Assembly: GCA_013820865.1 (NCBI GenBank) | Contig: JACDHU010000065.1 | Location: forward strand, 1-8,402 | From: Chloroflexota bacterium | GTDB taxonomy: Bacteria > Chloroflexota > Limnocylindria > QHBO01 | DNA length: 8,402 nucleotides | Reading direction: 5' to 3' | Shown here: one piece after another, positions 1 to 5,814 of the stretch | Layout of the letters: the number at the start of each line of letters is the position of its first letter | Numbering within the stretch: the stretch's first letter is position 1 | Made by a program: the position numbers and the translations under genes | Notes under the pieces: model-generated | What the model saw: the letters and a program-made list of their open reading frames with translations, nothing else | Database searches by the model: none | What the model was told of the DNA's origin: nothing

Positions 1-298
1 GCGCACGAGCGCTCGCGCCGGGCATTCCGAACCCAGCTCGGAACCGCGATCGACGTCACCAGCGAGGGCGGGCAGGCACCGTGGGAATACGCCGATTGGG
101 CCTCGACGCCGGCCGGAACGTGGATGGCGGATAACGCGTGGCGCTACGGCTTCGTGATGAGCTATCCCCCGACATTCGTACGATCTCACCTGCTACGACT
201 ACGAGCCATGGCACTACCGCTACGTCGGGCGCGACATGGCCGCACAGATCGATGCCAGCGGCAAGGTACCGCGCCAGTTCATCTGGGAGCTCCAGTAG
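1..298 (+). pseudogene. VanY-type D,D-carboxypeptidase (peptidase M15B), 3' part, frame broken twice
   Basis: This is the C-terminal part of a zinc D-alanyl-D-alanine carboxypeptidase, a family that trims peptidoglycan stem peptides outside the membrane; the gene starts left of the window. Three frame segments must be joined. Bases 2-31 (frame 2) give AGHSE. Bases 34-168 (frame 1) give QLGTAIDV, then TWMADNAWRYGFVMSYP. Bases from about 179 (frame 2) give YDYEPWHYRYVG, ending at TAG 296-298. Joined, they restore both family signatures: SxHxxGxAxD (zinc ligands His and Asp) and ExxH (EPWH, catalytic Glu and zinc-ligand His). The first break looks like one missing A in the CAC codon of SEH (near 32-33). 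The second looks like one extra C in the five-C run at 166-170. The net shift is zero. Family assignment is secure; whether the breaks are sequencing errors or real decay is not decidable here. Confidence 0.8.
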
Positions 299-303
299 AC
301 GCG

Positions 304-316
304 TATCCTTGCGCCG
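304..316 (+). promoter_or_regulatory. Leaderless-type -10 box for the hydrolase gene
   Basis: TATCCT at 304-309 is followed by exactly 7 bases and then the ATG at 317. No Shine-Dalgarno sequence fits in this space, and transcription from such a -10 would start at or next to the ATG. The 9-mer GCGTATCCT recurs upstream of the WYL gene at 861-869. I see no clear -35 box. Confidence 0.55.
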
Positions 317-832
317 ATGCCGGCCACGCACCTCCTCCTCGCCCCCGGCGCCTCTGGCTCGATCGAACGGCTTACGGCCCACCGCTCCGGCCTCGAGGCC
401 CGTGGCCTGACGGTCTCCCTGGTTGAGCTCCCGCGCGGCAGGGCCGAGCGGGCGATCCCGGTATACGCAACCGCCCTGGCGGCTGCCGGCTCGGGCGTGG
501 CCATCGGGGGGCATTCGTTCGGCGGCCGTGTCGCGTCACTATTGGCGGCTGATGCGGAGATCACGGGCCTGGTGCTCATGTCGTACCCGCTCCACGCGCC
601 GGGACGACACGAGGCGTGGGACGAGCGTACCCGACACTGGCCGCGGATTCGATGCTCGGTGCTGCTTCTGTCCGGCGAGTCCGACCCGTTCGCGCGTCTC
701 GACCTCCTGCGATCTGCGGTCCGTCGGTTGCCGAACGCGAAGCTTGTGACGTTTCCCGGCGTCGGGCACGGCCTCGACAAGGTTCTTGACGCGGCACTCG
801 ACCAGGTGGCCGCCTTCCTCCACAGCCCTTAG
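317..832 (+). CDS. Alpha/beta hydrolase, TEX30/KANL3-like (dienelactone-hydrolase-like) family
   Basis: This is a 171-residue small cytosolic alpha/beta hydrolase with no signal peptide. The N-terminal strand and oxyanion turn (LLLAPGASGS, residues 6-15) are followed by the nucleophile elbow GHSFGG with Ser67. The acid is probably Asp123 in SGESDPF, and His151 lies in GVGHGL, so the catalytic triad is complete in order. The length of about 170-220 residues and the compact, lidless layout fit the TEX30-like group of predicted hydrolases; the substrate is unknown. The ATG at 317 is supported by the TATCCT box 7 bases upstream. The WYL regulator gene follows on the same strand after 46 bases but has its own -10-like box, so co-transcription is possible, not required. 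Family call is strong; specific activity is unassigned. Confidence 0.88.
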   Translation: MPATHLLLAPGASGSIERLTAHRSGLEARGLTVSLVELPRGRAERAIPVYATALAAAGSGVAIGGHSFGGRVASLLAADAEITGLVLMSYPLHAPGRHEAWDERTRHWPRIRCSVLLLSGESDPFARLDLLRSAVRRLPNAKLVTFPGVGHGLDKVLDAALDQVAAFLHSP

Positions 833-863
833 GGGAGACGCGACCGCATCGGCGTTCGGTGCG

Positions 864-878
864 TATCCTGCGCAGCAT
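864..878 (+). promoter_or_regulatory. Leaderless-type -10 box for the WYL regulator gene
   Basis: TATCCT at 864-869 lies 9 bases before the ATG at 879. It sits in the same GCGTATCCT context as the box at 301-309. No ribosome-binding site is visible before this ATG. Confidence 0.5.
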
Positions 879-1847
879 ATGCGCGCCTCACGACTCGTTC
901 AGCTCCTGCTCATGCTGCAGGCCCGGGGCCGGATGACCGCGGCCGCCCTGGCAAGGGAGCTCGAGGTCTCCGAACGCACGATCCACCGTGACGTCGATGC
1001 CCTGAGCGCCGCGGGCGTGCCGATCTACGCCGAGCGCGGGCCGCAGGGCGGAATGCAGCTGATGGACGGCTATCGGACTCGGCTCACCGGTCTGACCGGC
1101 GACGAGGCGGAGGCGCTCTTCCTCTCCGGAATGCCGGGTCCTGCGGCCGAGCTGGGACTCGGAACCGTCATGGCAGCCGCGCGTCTCAAGGTCCTCGCCG
1201 CATTACCAACTGAGCTGCGAACGCGGGCATCGCGATTGGTCGAACGCTTTCACCTCGACGTTGCTGGCTGGTTTCAAGCCGGGGAGGCGGTGCCCCACCT
1301 CGCCGTACTCGCGGATGCGGTGTGGAATGAACGGCGGATTGCTCTCACCTACCGGCGCCACGGCGGCCCGGTCGCGCGAGCGCTCGATCCCCTGGGGCTC
1401 GTTCTCAAGGGCGGCATCTGGTACGTCGTGGCACTCGCCGATGGCGAGGTCCGTACCTATCGCGTCTCGCGAATCATGTCGGCATCGGCTACGGAACACG
1501 CGTTCGAGCGTCCGCCGGGCTTCGACCTTGCTGCGCACTGGGCCGAGTCGAGCGCCGCCTATGAGCGGGACGTACCGGCGGTCGAAGTGTCGCTGCGCAT
1601 CCACCCGGATGCGATTGGCTTGCTCGCCGACCTGGTGGGTTGGCGGGCCGTTCGCGCTGCCATACGCTCGGACGAAGTGGACCCGGACGACTGGCAGGCG
1701 CTGAGGATCACGATCGATTGGCCAGCGGAGGTGCCCGGACGCCTTGTCGCACTGGGGGACGCGGTCGAGGTCCTCGCGCCAGCGGTCATCCGCCAAGAGG
1801 TCGTGCAGCTCGCCGAGCGAAGTTTGGCCCGCCACCGGGACCGCTAA
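879..1847 (+). CDS. HTH and WYL-domain transcriptional regulator (YafY/DeoR-like)
   Basis: This is a 322-residue DNA-binding regulator. A winged helix-turn-helix lies at about residues 3-60, with the classic MTAAALARELEVSERTIHRDV helix-turn-helix followed by the wing GPQGGMQL. A linker reaches about residue 140. The WYL domain (about 145-205) carries the signature as GGIWYVVAL (residues 178-186), with V in place of the usual L, then VRTYRVSRI. A C-terminal WCX-like extension follows. WYL domains are thought to sense ligands, in some cases nucleic acids or nucleotides. The start at 879 fits the family's usual opening (MRASRLVQLLLML) and the upstream -10-like box; the open frame runs back into the hydrolase gene, but that part lacks homology. 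The stop overlaps the convergent DUF4112 gene by 4 bases. The target genes are unknown; the adjacent hydrolase is a candidate. Confidence 0.92.
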   Translation: MRASRLVQLLLMLQARGRMTAAALARELEVSERTIHRDVDALSAAGVPIYAERGPQGGMQLMDGYRTRLTGLTGDEAEALFLSGMPGPAAELGLGTVMAAARLKVLAALPTELRTRASRLVERFHLDVAGWFQAGEAVPHLAVLADAVWNERRIALTYRRHGGPVARALDPLGLVLKGGIWYVVALADGEVRTYRVSRIMSASATEHAFERPPGFDLAAHWAESSAAYERDVPAVEVSLRIHPDAIGLLADLVGWRAVRAAIRSDEVDPDDWQALRITIDWPAEVPGRLVALGDAVEVLAPAVIRQEVVQLAERSLARHRDR

Positions 1848-2329
1848 CCGAAGAGACTGACGATCTCCCCGACAATCGACACGAGGAGCCAGCCGAGCAG
1901 GAGCACCACGGCGAGGACGATGGCTGCCATTACCGCGAATGCCATCCACTCACCGCGCGTTGACGTGTCGGGTTGCTCGAGGTATCGGCGCATCAGGTTC
2001 AGGTTGCGCGTGTTGGACTTGAACCACAGGTCGAACGCATCGCCGGCGAGCGGGATGGCACCGACCATCACGTCGAGCGCCGTGTTTGCCAGCATCCTGG
2101 CCACGACGATCCGTGGCAGGCGGAGGCGCGACCCACGCCACACGACGAAGAGGCCGATGCTCCCGCTGACGAGGTCACCGACCACGGGCACCAGGCCGAT
2201 GAGGGCGTCGATGCCGAAACGGCGTCCGCCCGTGCCCGGCACTGGAATACTGTTGTCCAGCAACCACGCCATCGTCTGCACCTCCGACAGCGCGCGGCTG
2301 CGGTCCGGCTCCCTCGTGACTCGCTTCAT
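1844..2329 (-). CDS. DUF4112 domain-containing membrane protein
   Basis: This 161-residue protein matches the DUF4112 pattern. The conserved LLDNSIPVPGT (residues 23-33) and FGIDALIGLVPVVGD (38-52) come first. A second, similar turn, VGAIPLAGD (89-97), then FDLWFKSNTRNLNLMRRYL follow. The two GxxPxxGD turns look like an internal duplication. A hydrophobic segment near the C-terminus (about 130-155) is a membrane helix. The function of the family is not known. ATG 2329 is chosen because the family homology begins soon after it; an upstream in-frame ATG at 2380 would add 17 residues with no family character. GAGAGT lies 6 bases before 2329 but is a poor -10 match. The gene is convergent with the WYL gene (4-base overlap) and divergent from the four-helix membrane protein at 2447. 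Confidence 0.85.
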   Translation of the reverse strand: MKRVTREPDRSRALSEVQTMAWLLDNSIPVPGTGGRRFGIDALIGLVPVVGDLVSGSIGLFVVWRGSRLRLPRIVVARMLANTALDVMVGAIPLAGDAFDLWFKSNTRNLNLMRRYLEQPDTSTRGEWMAFAVMAAIVLAVVLLLGWLLVSIVGEIVSLFG

Positions 2330-2446
2330 GGCGGGACTCTCCGCACGACCGATGCCGCGCTGACTCGGCACGCGACACATGACGTACGAGGACGGCCGAC
2401 ATTCGTAGGTATCGGCGCCCGGGCGTGGCGCTCGACACTCTCGTCC

Positions 2447-2929
2447 ATGAATGCTGTCCAGACCGCCAACGTCCAGGGTGCCACTGTTCGCGCCGCACGC
2501 GTCGAGCGCAGCCCCCCCGCCATCAACGCCGTTCGACTACCCATGGTCGGTGTCCTTCGCGTCCTTCTTCTATCCGAGGCCGTCGCCACGCTCGCCCTAG
2601 CAATCTTCCTGAGCCTGCTGGCCGCTGCCATGCGCGGTTTCCTCGGCGGCGATATCGGGCGGGCCGCGGAGGAAATGATCCGCTTCGCCGCGGCTGCCTC
2701 ATTCGGCGTCGCCATCTTCGCTGCGATCGCATCACGCGGGGCACGCCGCCACCGGCCCTGGTCCTGGACCCTCGCGGCGCTGCTCCAGGTCGTAGTGGCC
2801 ATCGGTACCGGCGTGGCGGTCATGACCGCGTCCTGGCATCCGGTGTTCCTGCTCGGCTTTGCGCTGCCGACGGCCGTCATGCTGGTTCTATCGGCCCCGT
2901 CCGTGCGACAGGCGCTCGGTCAGGAGTAG
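2447..2929 (+). CDS. Uncharacterised membrane protein with four predicted transmembrane helices
   Basis: This is a 160-residue protein I cannot assign to a named family. After a hydrophilic N-terminus of about 32 residues come four hydrophobic segments at roughly 34-62, 79-97, 106-127 and 132-149. Basic clusters (RGARRHR at 97-103) lie between helices 2 and 3. The small size and helix arrangement resemble many short four-helix membrane proteins of high-GC bacteria. ATG 2447 is preferred: the open frame extends far upstream, but that part is antisense to DUF4112. GACACT lies exactly 7 bases before the ATG, a weak version of the -10 arrangement seen elsewhere in the window. A later in-frame ATG (LPMVGV, residue 33) is an alternative start. 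The lipoprotein gene begins 38 bases downstream on the same strand. Confidence 0.72.
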   Translation: MNAVQTANVQGATVRAARVERSPPAINAVRLPMVGVLRVLLLSEAVATLALAIFLSLLAAAMRGFLGGDIGRAAEEMIRFAAAASFGVAIFAAIASRGARRHRPWSWTLAALLQVVVAIGTGVAVMTASWHPVFLLGFALPTAVMLVLSAPSVRQALGQE

Positions 2930-2954
2930 CGTCACCCGGCCGCTTGTGAGCGGC

Positions 2955-2967
2955 TACCCTTTGCGGC
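2955..2967 (+). promoter_or_regulatory. Leaderless-type -10 box for the lipoprotein gene
   Basis: TACCCT at 2955-2960 is followed by 7 bases (ttgcggc) and then the GTG at 2968. The spacing and flanking bases (TnCCCT or TATCCT, then ttgcg/tgcgc) closely match the box at 304-316, which argues that the GTG is the true start. Confidence 0.55.
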
Positions 2968-3780
2968 GTGGGTACTCTTCGCCGATTCATGTTCGCGTTG
3001 CTGCTGGCCGGCGCGTTGATCGGCTGCACGCTTCCGCCGCTTGCCACCCCGACTTCATCTCCGACCCTCTCGGTGAGTCCGAGCCCGACACCGGTACCGA
3101 CCATGGAGGCATCGGCGGCACCGACACCGGATTCCACGCCGAGTGCGGCCGCGATGCCTCGCTTCAACGCCGGTGAGCGCATCCGGACGACCCTCGACGG
3201 GCTGCGCGTTCGGCAGCGTCCGGGGACGACCAGCAGCGTGGTCACCGGCCTGCTGCCCATCGGCTCTGAGCTCCAGGTCGTGATGGGACCCATCTTCGTA
3301 CAGGGGGTCGGCTGGTACCTCGTCACCGACGCCGATCCTGACGAGCCGCAGTTCACCGAAGGTTGGATCGCAGCCGGCTTCGAACCCGATGCCTTCCTGG
3401 CCTCGATCGGGGCCAGTCCCGATGACACGCCCTACGTCGCATCCTTCGATCAGACCGGGAGCGCGCAGTACGGCCCGATCGAGATCGGTGACGGCGATCA
3501 CGCCATCCGCTGGATCGCGACCGATCCCGAACGGGTCCGTTGCGAGTTCGCCGTCCTGCTGGCCGCCGGTTCGGCTGACCCGGTGCCGGCCATCCGCGCG
3601 ACGATCGGCAACGGCGTCGACCCCGGCACACTCCAACCGGGTTCGTTTGCGGCGCTGGGCGTACGCGGACAGGTCTTCGTCACGGTCGAGTCGGACTGTG
3701 CCTGGACGCTGGTGATCGTGCGCGCACCCGATCCCCTCGAGGAGCCGTCAACATCGGCTTCGCCGTCGCCATCTCCGTGA
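2968..3780 (+). CDS. Secreted lipoprotein with a bacterial SH3-like domain
   Basis: This 270-residue predicted lipoprotein starts at GTG. A basic N-terminus and hydrophobic core end in the lipobox LIGC, with Cys20 as the lipidated residue. A Pro/Ser/Thr-rich tether (about 21-62, many SP and TP pairs) would span the wall. A bacterial SH3-like domain follows at about 68-137: LRVRQRPGTTSSVV is the typical first strand pair, then LPIGSELQVV, GWYLVT and EGWIAAG. A C-terminal domain (about 150-250) has two cysteines (VRCEF and SDCAW) that could form a disulfide. A short SPSPSP tail closes the protein. SH3 domains of this type often bind peptidoglycan or other ligands, so surface anchoring is likely, but no enzymatic domain is seen. 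The gene follows the four-helix membrane protein by 38 bases but has its own -10-like box. Confidence 0.85.
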   Translation: MGTLRRFMFALLLAGALIGCTLPPLATPTSSPTLSVSPSPTPVPTMEASAAPTPDSTPSAAAMPRFNAGERIRTTLDGLRVRQRPGTTSSVVTGLLPIGSELQVVMGPIFVQGVGWYLVTDADPDEPQFTEGWIAAGFEPDAFLASIGASPDDTPYVASFDQTGSAQYGPIEIGDGDHAIRWIATDPERVRCEFAVLLAAGSADPVPAIRATIGNGVDPGTLQPGSFAALGVRGQVFVTVESDCAWTLVIVRAPDPLEEPSTSASPSPSP

Positions 3781-3824
3781 TCCCGACATCCGAGCTGTCA
3801 CGCCGCTTCGGCATGTTCTGACCG

Positions 3825-3944
3825 ATGCAGCTCATCGACGGGGCCTCCGTCTTCAGCCCCACCGATCTCGTCGGCTACCTGGCCTGCGACCACCTCGCTC
3901 ATGGCGCCACCCTGGCCGATCCCGTTCGACGGGCGGCAATGTGA
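3825..3944 (+). pseudogene. N-terminal stub of a TM0106-type RecB-like nuclease
   Basis: This open frame of 39 codons begins with MQLIDGASVFSPTDLVGYLA and continues CDHLAH, ending at TGA 3942-3944. From memory, this is the characteristic start of the TM0106 family of RecB-like predicted nucleases: M-Q-x-x-D-G, then (F/Y)S(P/A)(S/T)DL, then a Cys-x-His-Leu motif. Full-length members are several hundred residues and carry a C-terminal PD-(D/E)xK nuclease core, which is absent here. Similarity fades after CDHLAH, near 3900, which is where the convergent phosphatase gene ends; the stub's last 46 bases are antisense to that gene. It is therefore probably a truncated remnant left by a deletion or rearrangement, or an assembly join. 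It could also be a chance short ORF, but the match covers about 28 residues. Confidence 0.55.
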
Positions 3945-4495
3945 CGTTCGTACGCCTGAACGAAGACAACCTGCTCATCGGTCTCGACGGCGCTGGGATG
4001 ACGGATCTCGCGGACACGGGCGATGGCGTCCGACGACGGGTTGCCGGCCGCCACCAGCGCGCAGGCCACGACCGTGCCCGTGCGTCCCACACCTCCCATG
4101 CAGGCGACCGCCACGTCGCCGGAGCCTCGCGCGTCGGTGAGTGCGGCAAGAACGTCATCCATCTCTCGTACGGTGCGGGGCGCCGACCCATCCGGAAGCG
4201 GGTGTCGATCGATCGTCACACCGTGCTCGGCCGCCCGGCCCACGATCTCCAGGTCGCCCCAGCGGGCCAGTTCAGTGTCCTCGACCAGAAGCAACAAGTG
4301 ACGGACACCGCCATCACGCAACGTGTCCAGGTCGCGATCGAGGTCGCGCCGATAAATGCGGCCAGGGTAGAGCTGCGACGCCCCGTGCTTGCCCGGGAGA
4401 AACGTCATGCCCAAGCGACCGGGTGATCCGTTGTTCAGCTCACAGGCTTCCAGCCAGTCGACGCGCAATGGAGGGTCAAGCTGGTCGCGAATCAT
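3899..4495 (-). CDS. Dual-specificity/tyrosine phosphatase, CDKN3-like
   Basis: This 198-residue cytosolic phosphatase has the cysteine-dependent signature ACMGGVGRTG. The nucleophile Cys132 and phosphate-binding Arg138 are spaced C-x5-R. A likely general acid, Asp102, lies in LPDGSAP, a loop typical of CDKN3-like phosphatases. The N-terminal part (MTFLPGKHG, then YRRDLDRDLDTLRDGGV) also matches that group, in which the domain removes phosphate from Ser/Thr/Tyr or other phosphoesters. The residue usually just before the Cys is His; here it is Ala. The ATG at 4495 abuts the stop codon of the DUF3090 gene (4496-4498) with no spacer, so translation is probably coupled and the two form an operon. 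The last 10 or so residues (TGSARVAP) lie over the nuclease stub and may not belong to the native protein. The substrate is unknown. Confidence 0.86.
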   Translation of the reverse strand: MIRDQLDPPLRVDWLEACELNNGSPGRLGMTFLPGKHGASQLYPGRIYRRDLDRDLDTLRDGGVRHLLLLVEDTELARWGDLEIVGRAAEHGVTIDRHPLPDGSAPRTVREMDDVLAALTDARGSGDVAVACMGGVGRTGTVVACALVAAGNPSSDAIARVREIRHPSAVETDEQVVFVQAYERHIAARRTGSARVAP

Positions 4496-5023
4496 CTAGT
4501 TGAGCGAAGCGTTGCCCTGGGGGCAGAAGTGGCCATGCGCGTCCAGCGGCTGGCCACAGTAGGGGCACGCGGGGCGCCCCGACGTCACGAGAACCATGGC
4601 CCGCTCCACGAATGCACGCGCGTCGGCTGGCCCGATCCGCACTCGCAACAGGTCGGGGCCGTCGTCGGCCTGATCAGGCAGTTCGACATACTCGCCGTCG
4701 CGCGTGGGCATTTGCGCCTCGATGACGATCGCCTCGCTGGCGGCATCCCATGCCAGCGCCATGGCTCCCACTCGAAACAGCTCGACGACGGGCTCCTCGA
4801 GTCCGCGGTCATCGGTCGCCACCGCGCCGGCGGGAATCTCAACGGCGTCGAGCAGGTCATCGAGGCGCTGCGCCAGTGCAGCAACCTGGACCTTTTCCAG
4901 GCCGACGCTGACCAGGGCGCCTCCCTTGCGAGCCTGGAGGTAGAAGGACCGATCACCCGCCTTGCCGATGGTTCCCGCCACGAATCGATCGGGGTCGTCG
5001 AAAACGAAGAGTCGCCGTGTCAT
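4496..5023 (-). CDS. DUF3090 family protein with C-terminal zinc-ribbon-like motif
   Basis: This 175-residue protein matches DUF3090, a family of unknown function found mainly in Actinobacteria and Chloroflexota. The diagnostic start is MTRRLFVFDDPDRFVAGTIG, then RSFYLQARKGG and a predicted helix (VQVAALAQRLDDLLD). The C-terminus carries Cys153, Cys156, His163, His165 and Cys167 in a CPYCGQPLD...HFCPQGN arrangement, which looks like a metal-binding knuckle. ATG 5023 is chosen because homology starts there and a TAGGAT box lies exactly 7 bases upstream; in-frame ATGs at 5029 and 5032 are alternatives, and the open frame beyond is not family-like. It leads a two-gene operon with the phosphatase. 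From memory, actinobacterial DUF3090 genes (Rv2134c in M. tuberculosis) lie beside a histidine phosphatase gene, which supports a shared pathway. Confidence 0.9.
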   Translation of the reverse strand: MTRRLFVFDDPDRFVAGTIGKAGDRSFYLQARKGGALVSVGLEKVQVAALAQRLDDLLDAVEIPAGAVATDDRGLEEPVVELFRVGAMALAWDAASEAIVIEAQMPTRDGEYVELPDQADDGPDLLRVRIGPADARAFVERAMVLVTSGRPACPYCGQPLDAHGHFCPQGNASLN

Positions 5024-5036
5024 CGTCATCATCCTA
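5024..5036 (-). promoter_or_regulatory. Leaderless-type -10 box for the DUF3090-phosphatase operon
   Basis: Read on the minus strand, TAGGAT (5036 to 5031) is followed by 7 bases (gatgacg) and the ATG at 5023. This is the same geometry as the other boxes in the window. It overlaps two earlier ATG codons and so favours the third one as the start. Confidence 0.45.
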
Positions 5037-5053
5037 GCTGCTCGCGGTCTCGC

Positions 5054-5059
5054 TAGAGT
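5054..5059 (+). promoter_or_regulatory. Possible -10 box for the divergent single-pass membrane protein
   Basis: TAGAGT fits TAnnnT and lies in the gap between the divergent DUF3090 and membrane-protein genes. A start near 5066 would give a short leader holding a minicistron (GTG 5065 or ATG 5071 to TAG 5101-5103) in the same frame as the downstream gene. There is no clear -35. Confidence 0.3.
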
Positions 5060-5106
5060 GGGCGGTGCAGATGAGCACCATCGCTTGCGAGACGCGGTCC
5101 TAGTCC

Positions 5107-5697
5107 GTGCGACAACGGCTGCGCTCCGGCCGCGCACGGGTCATGGCCCGTGCGCCAGGAAATGAGCGAGGCCTTCGACTCTCTCCGCGCCAACGCACCA
5201 TCGCCGGCTGGGTTGCCGCGATCGCTCTCATCATCGGCGTTGCAGTCGCCTTCCGCGTCCTCGGCGGGAATGCCGATGGCATAACCGTTGGCCCCTCGGC
5301 AACGGCCTCCGACAGTGGCGCTGATCCACGTGTCATCGCCTTCGGGACTGCACTGGGCGCTGATGACGCCGTCGGAGCAGAAACGACAAACCGATTTACC
5401 GCCGGAGACACGTTCGCCTATTCCGTTGACGGACCAAGTCCGCTGCCCGTTGCGGTGTATGTCGAAGTGCGACGCACCGGCGGCGGGCCGGCCGAGACGG
5501 TCCAGGCAGCGACCGAGCAACGCGTTCCCCAAGAGCGCGCCCCTGCCATCGCGTTTGTTGTTCCCGCGGTCGACCTGATCGATAAATTTGGCGCGGGCGA
5601 ATACCTGATGCTGCTCTACCTGGACGCCGATGAGGCGCCGTACGCCGAAGGTGCCTTCGAGCTCGTTGTCCCGCCGTCCCCATCAGGCGATTCATAA
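5107..5697 (+). CDS. Single-pass membrane protein with an exported C-terminal domain, unknown family
   Basis: From GTG 5107 this gives 196 residues; an ATG at 5143 would give 184, and I cannot decide between them, as neither has a clear ribosome-binding site or a well-placed -10. A very basic N-terminus (LSPRQR just before the membrane) precedes one transmembrane helix at about residues 32-53 (TIAGWVAAIALIIGVAVAF). The basic inside end predicts the remaining 140 or so residues lie outside the membrane. That domain is rich in beta-type sequence: TFAYSVDGPSPLPVAVYVEV, then IAFVVP and GEYLMLLYLD, which suggests a small beta-sandwich. No cysteines or catalytic motifs are seen there. No family is recognised. 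It is divergent from DUF3090 and convergent with the XRE-TPR regulator across hairpins at 5709-5739 and 5748-5781. Confidence 0.75.
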   Translation: MRQRLRSGRARVMARAPGNERGLRLSPRQRTIAGWVAAIALIIGVAVAFRVLGGNADGITVGPSATASDSGADPRVIAFGTALGADDAVGAETTNRFTAGDTFAYSVDGPSPLPVAVYVEVRRTGGGPAETVQAATEQRVPQERAPAIAFVVPAVDLIDKFGAGEYLMLLYLDADEAPYAEGAFELVVPPSPSGDS

Positions 5698-5708
5698 GCA
5701 AAGGGAAA

Positions 5709-5739
5709 GGGATCGGAGACGTGCCCCATCTCCGATCCC
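5709..5739. terminator. Hairpin between convergent genes, probable transcription terminator
   Basis: An 11-bp perfect inverted repeat, GGGATCGGAGA (5709-5719) and TCTCCGATCCC (5729-5739), has a 9-base loop. It begins 12 bases after the stop of the single-pass membrane protein. There is no T-run after it on either strand, so it is not a classic intrinsic terminator, but it could end transcripts from one or both of the convergent genes, or protect their 3' ends. Confidence 0.55.
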
Positions 5740-5747
5740 ATCAGGCA

Positions 5748-5794
5748 AGCCGGCGTGCCCATCCGACTCGTCTCGCCGGCTAGCGTACGGGCAC
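5748..5794. repeat. Second inverted repeat with overlapping complementary arms (pseudoknot-like)
   Basis: AGCCGGCG (5748-5755) pairs with CGCCGGCT (5774-5781). The loop opens with TGCCC (5756-5760), which can pair with GGGCA (5789-5793) downstream of the stem; this is an H-type pseudoknot topology. The same GTGCCC word occurs in the loop of the preceding hairpin (5721-5726), so the two loops could compete for GGGCAC. It lies between the ends of two convergent genes. Confidence 0.35.
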
Positions 5795-5814
5795 CAGACC
5801 ACACCTGTCAACAC

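Noticed and set aside
1203..1949. Long minus-strand open frame (248 codons) across the WYL gene
   Set aside because: It is antisense to a well-supported WYL regulator. The translation is rich in Arg and Pro with no family motif, as expected of high-GC shadow frames.
1973..2446. Extension of the four-helix membrane protein's frame back to 1973
   Set aside because: The extension is antisense to DUF4112 and has His/Arg-rich low-quality sequence. The protein-like part starts at ATG 2447.
3055..3636. Minus-strand open frame (193 codons) across the lipoprotein gene
   Set aside because: It is antisense to the lipoprotein, whose lipobox, SH3-like domain and GTG start with upstream -10 box are clear. 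The antisense product has no recognisable domain.
5094..5108. tRNA T-arm-like stem-loop (5-bp stem, 7-base loop)
   Set aside because: No matching acceptor stem, anticodon arm or CCA is present at the required distances, and the loop departs from the TTCRANY consensus.
5033..5137. Upstream extension of the DUF3090 frame
   Set aside because: The extra residues are Arg-rich and overlap the divergent gene's leader. Family similarity begins at MTRRLFVF.
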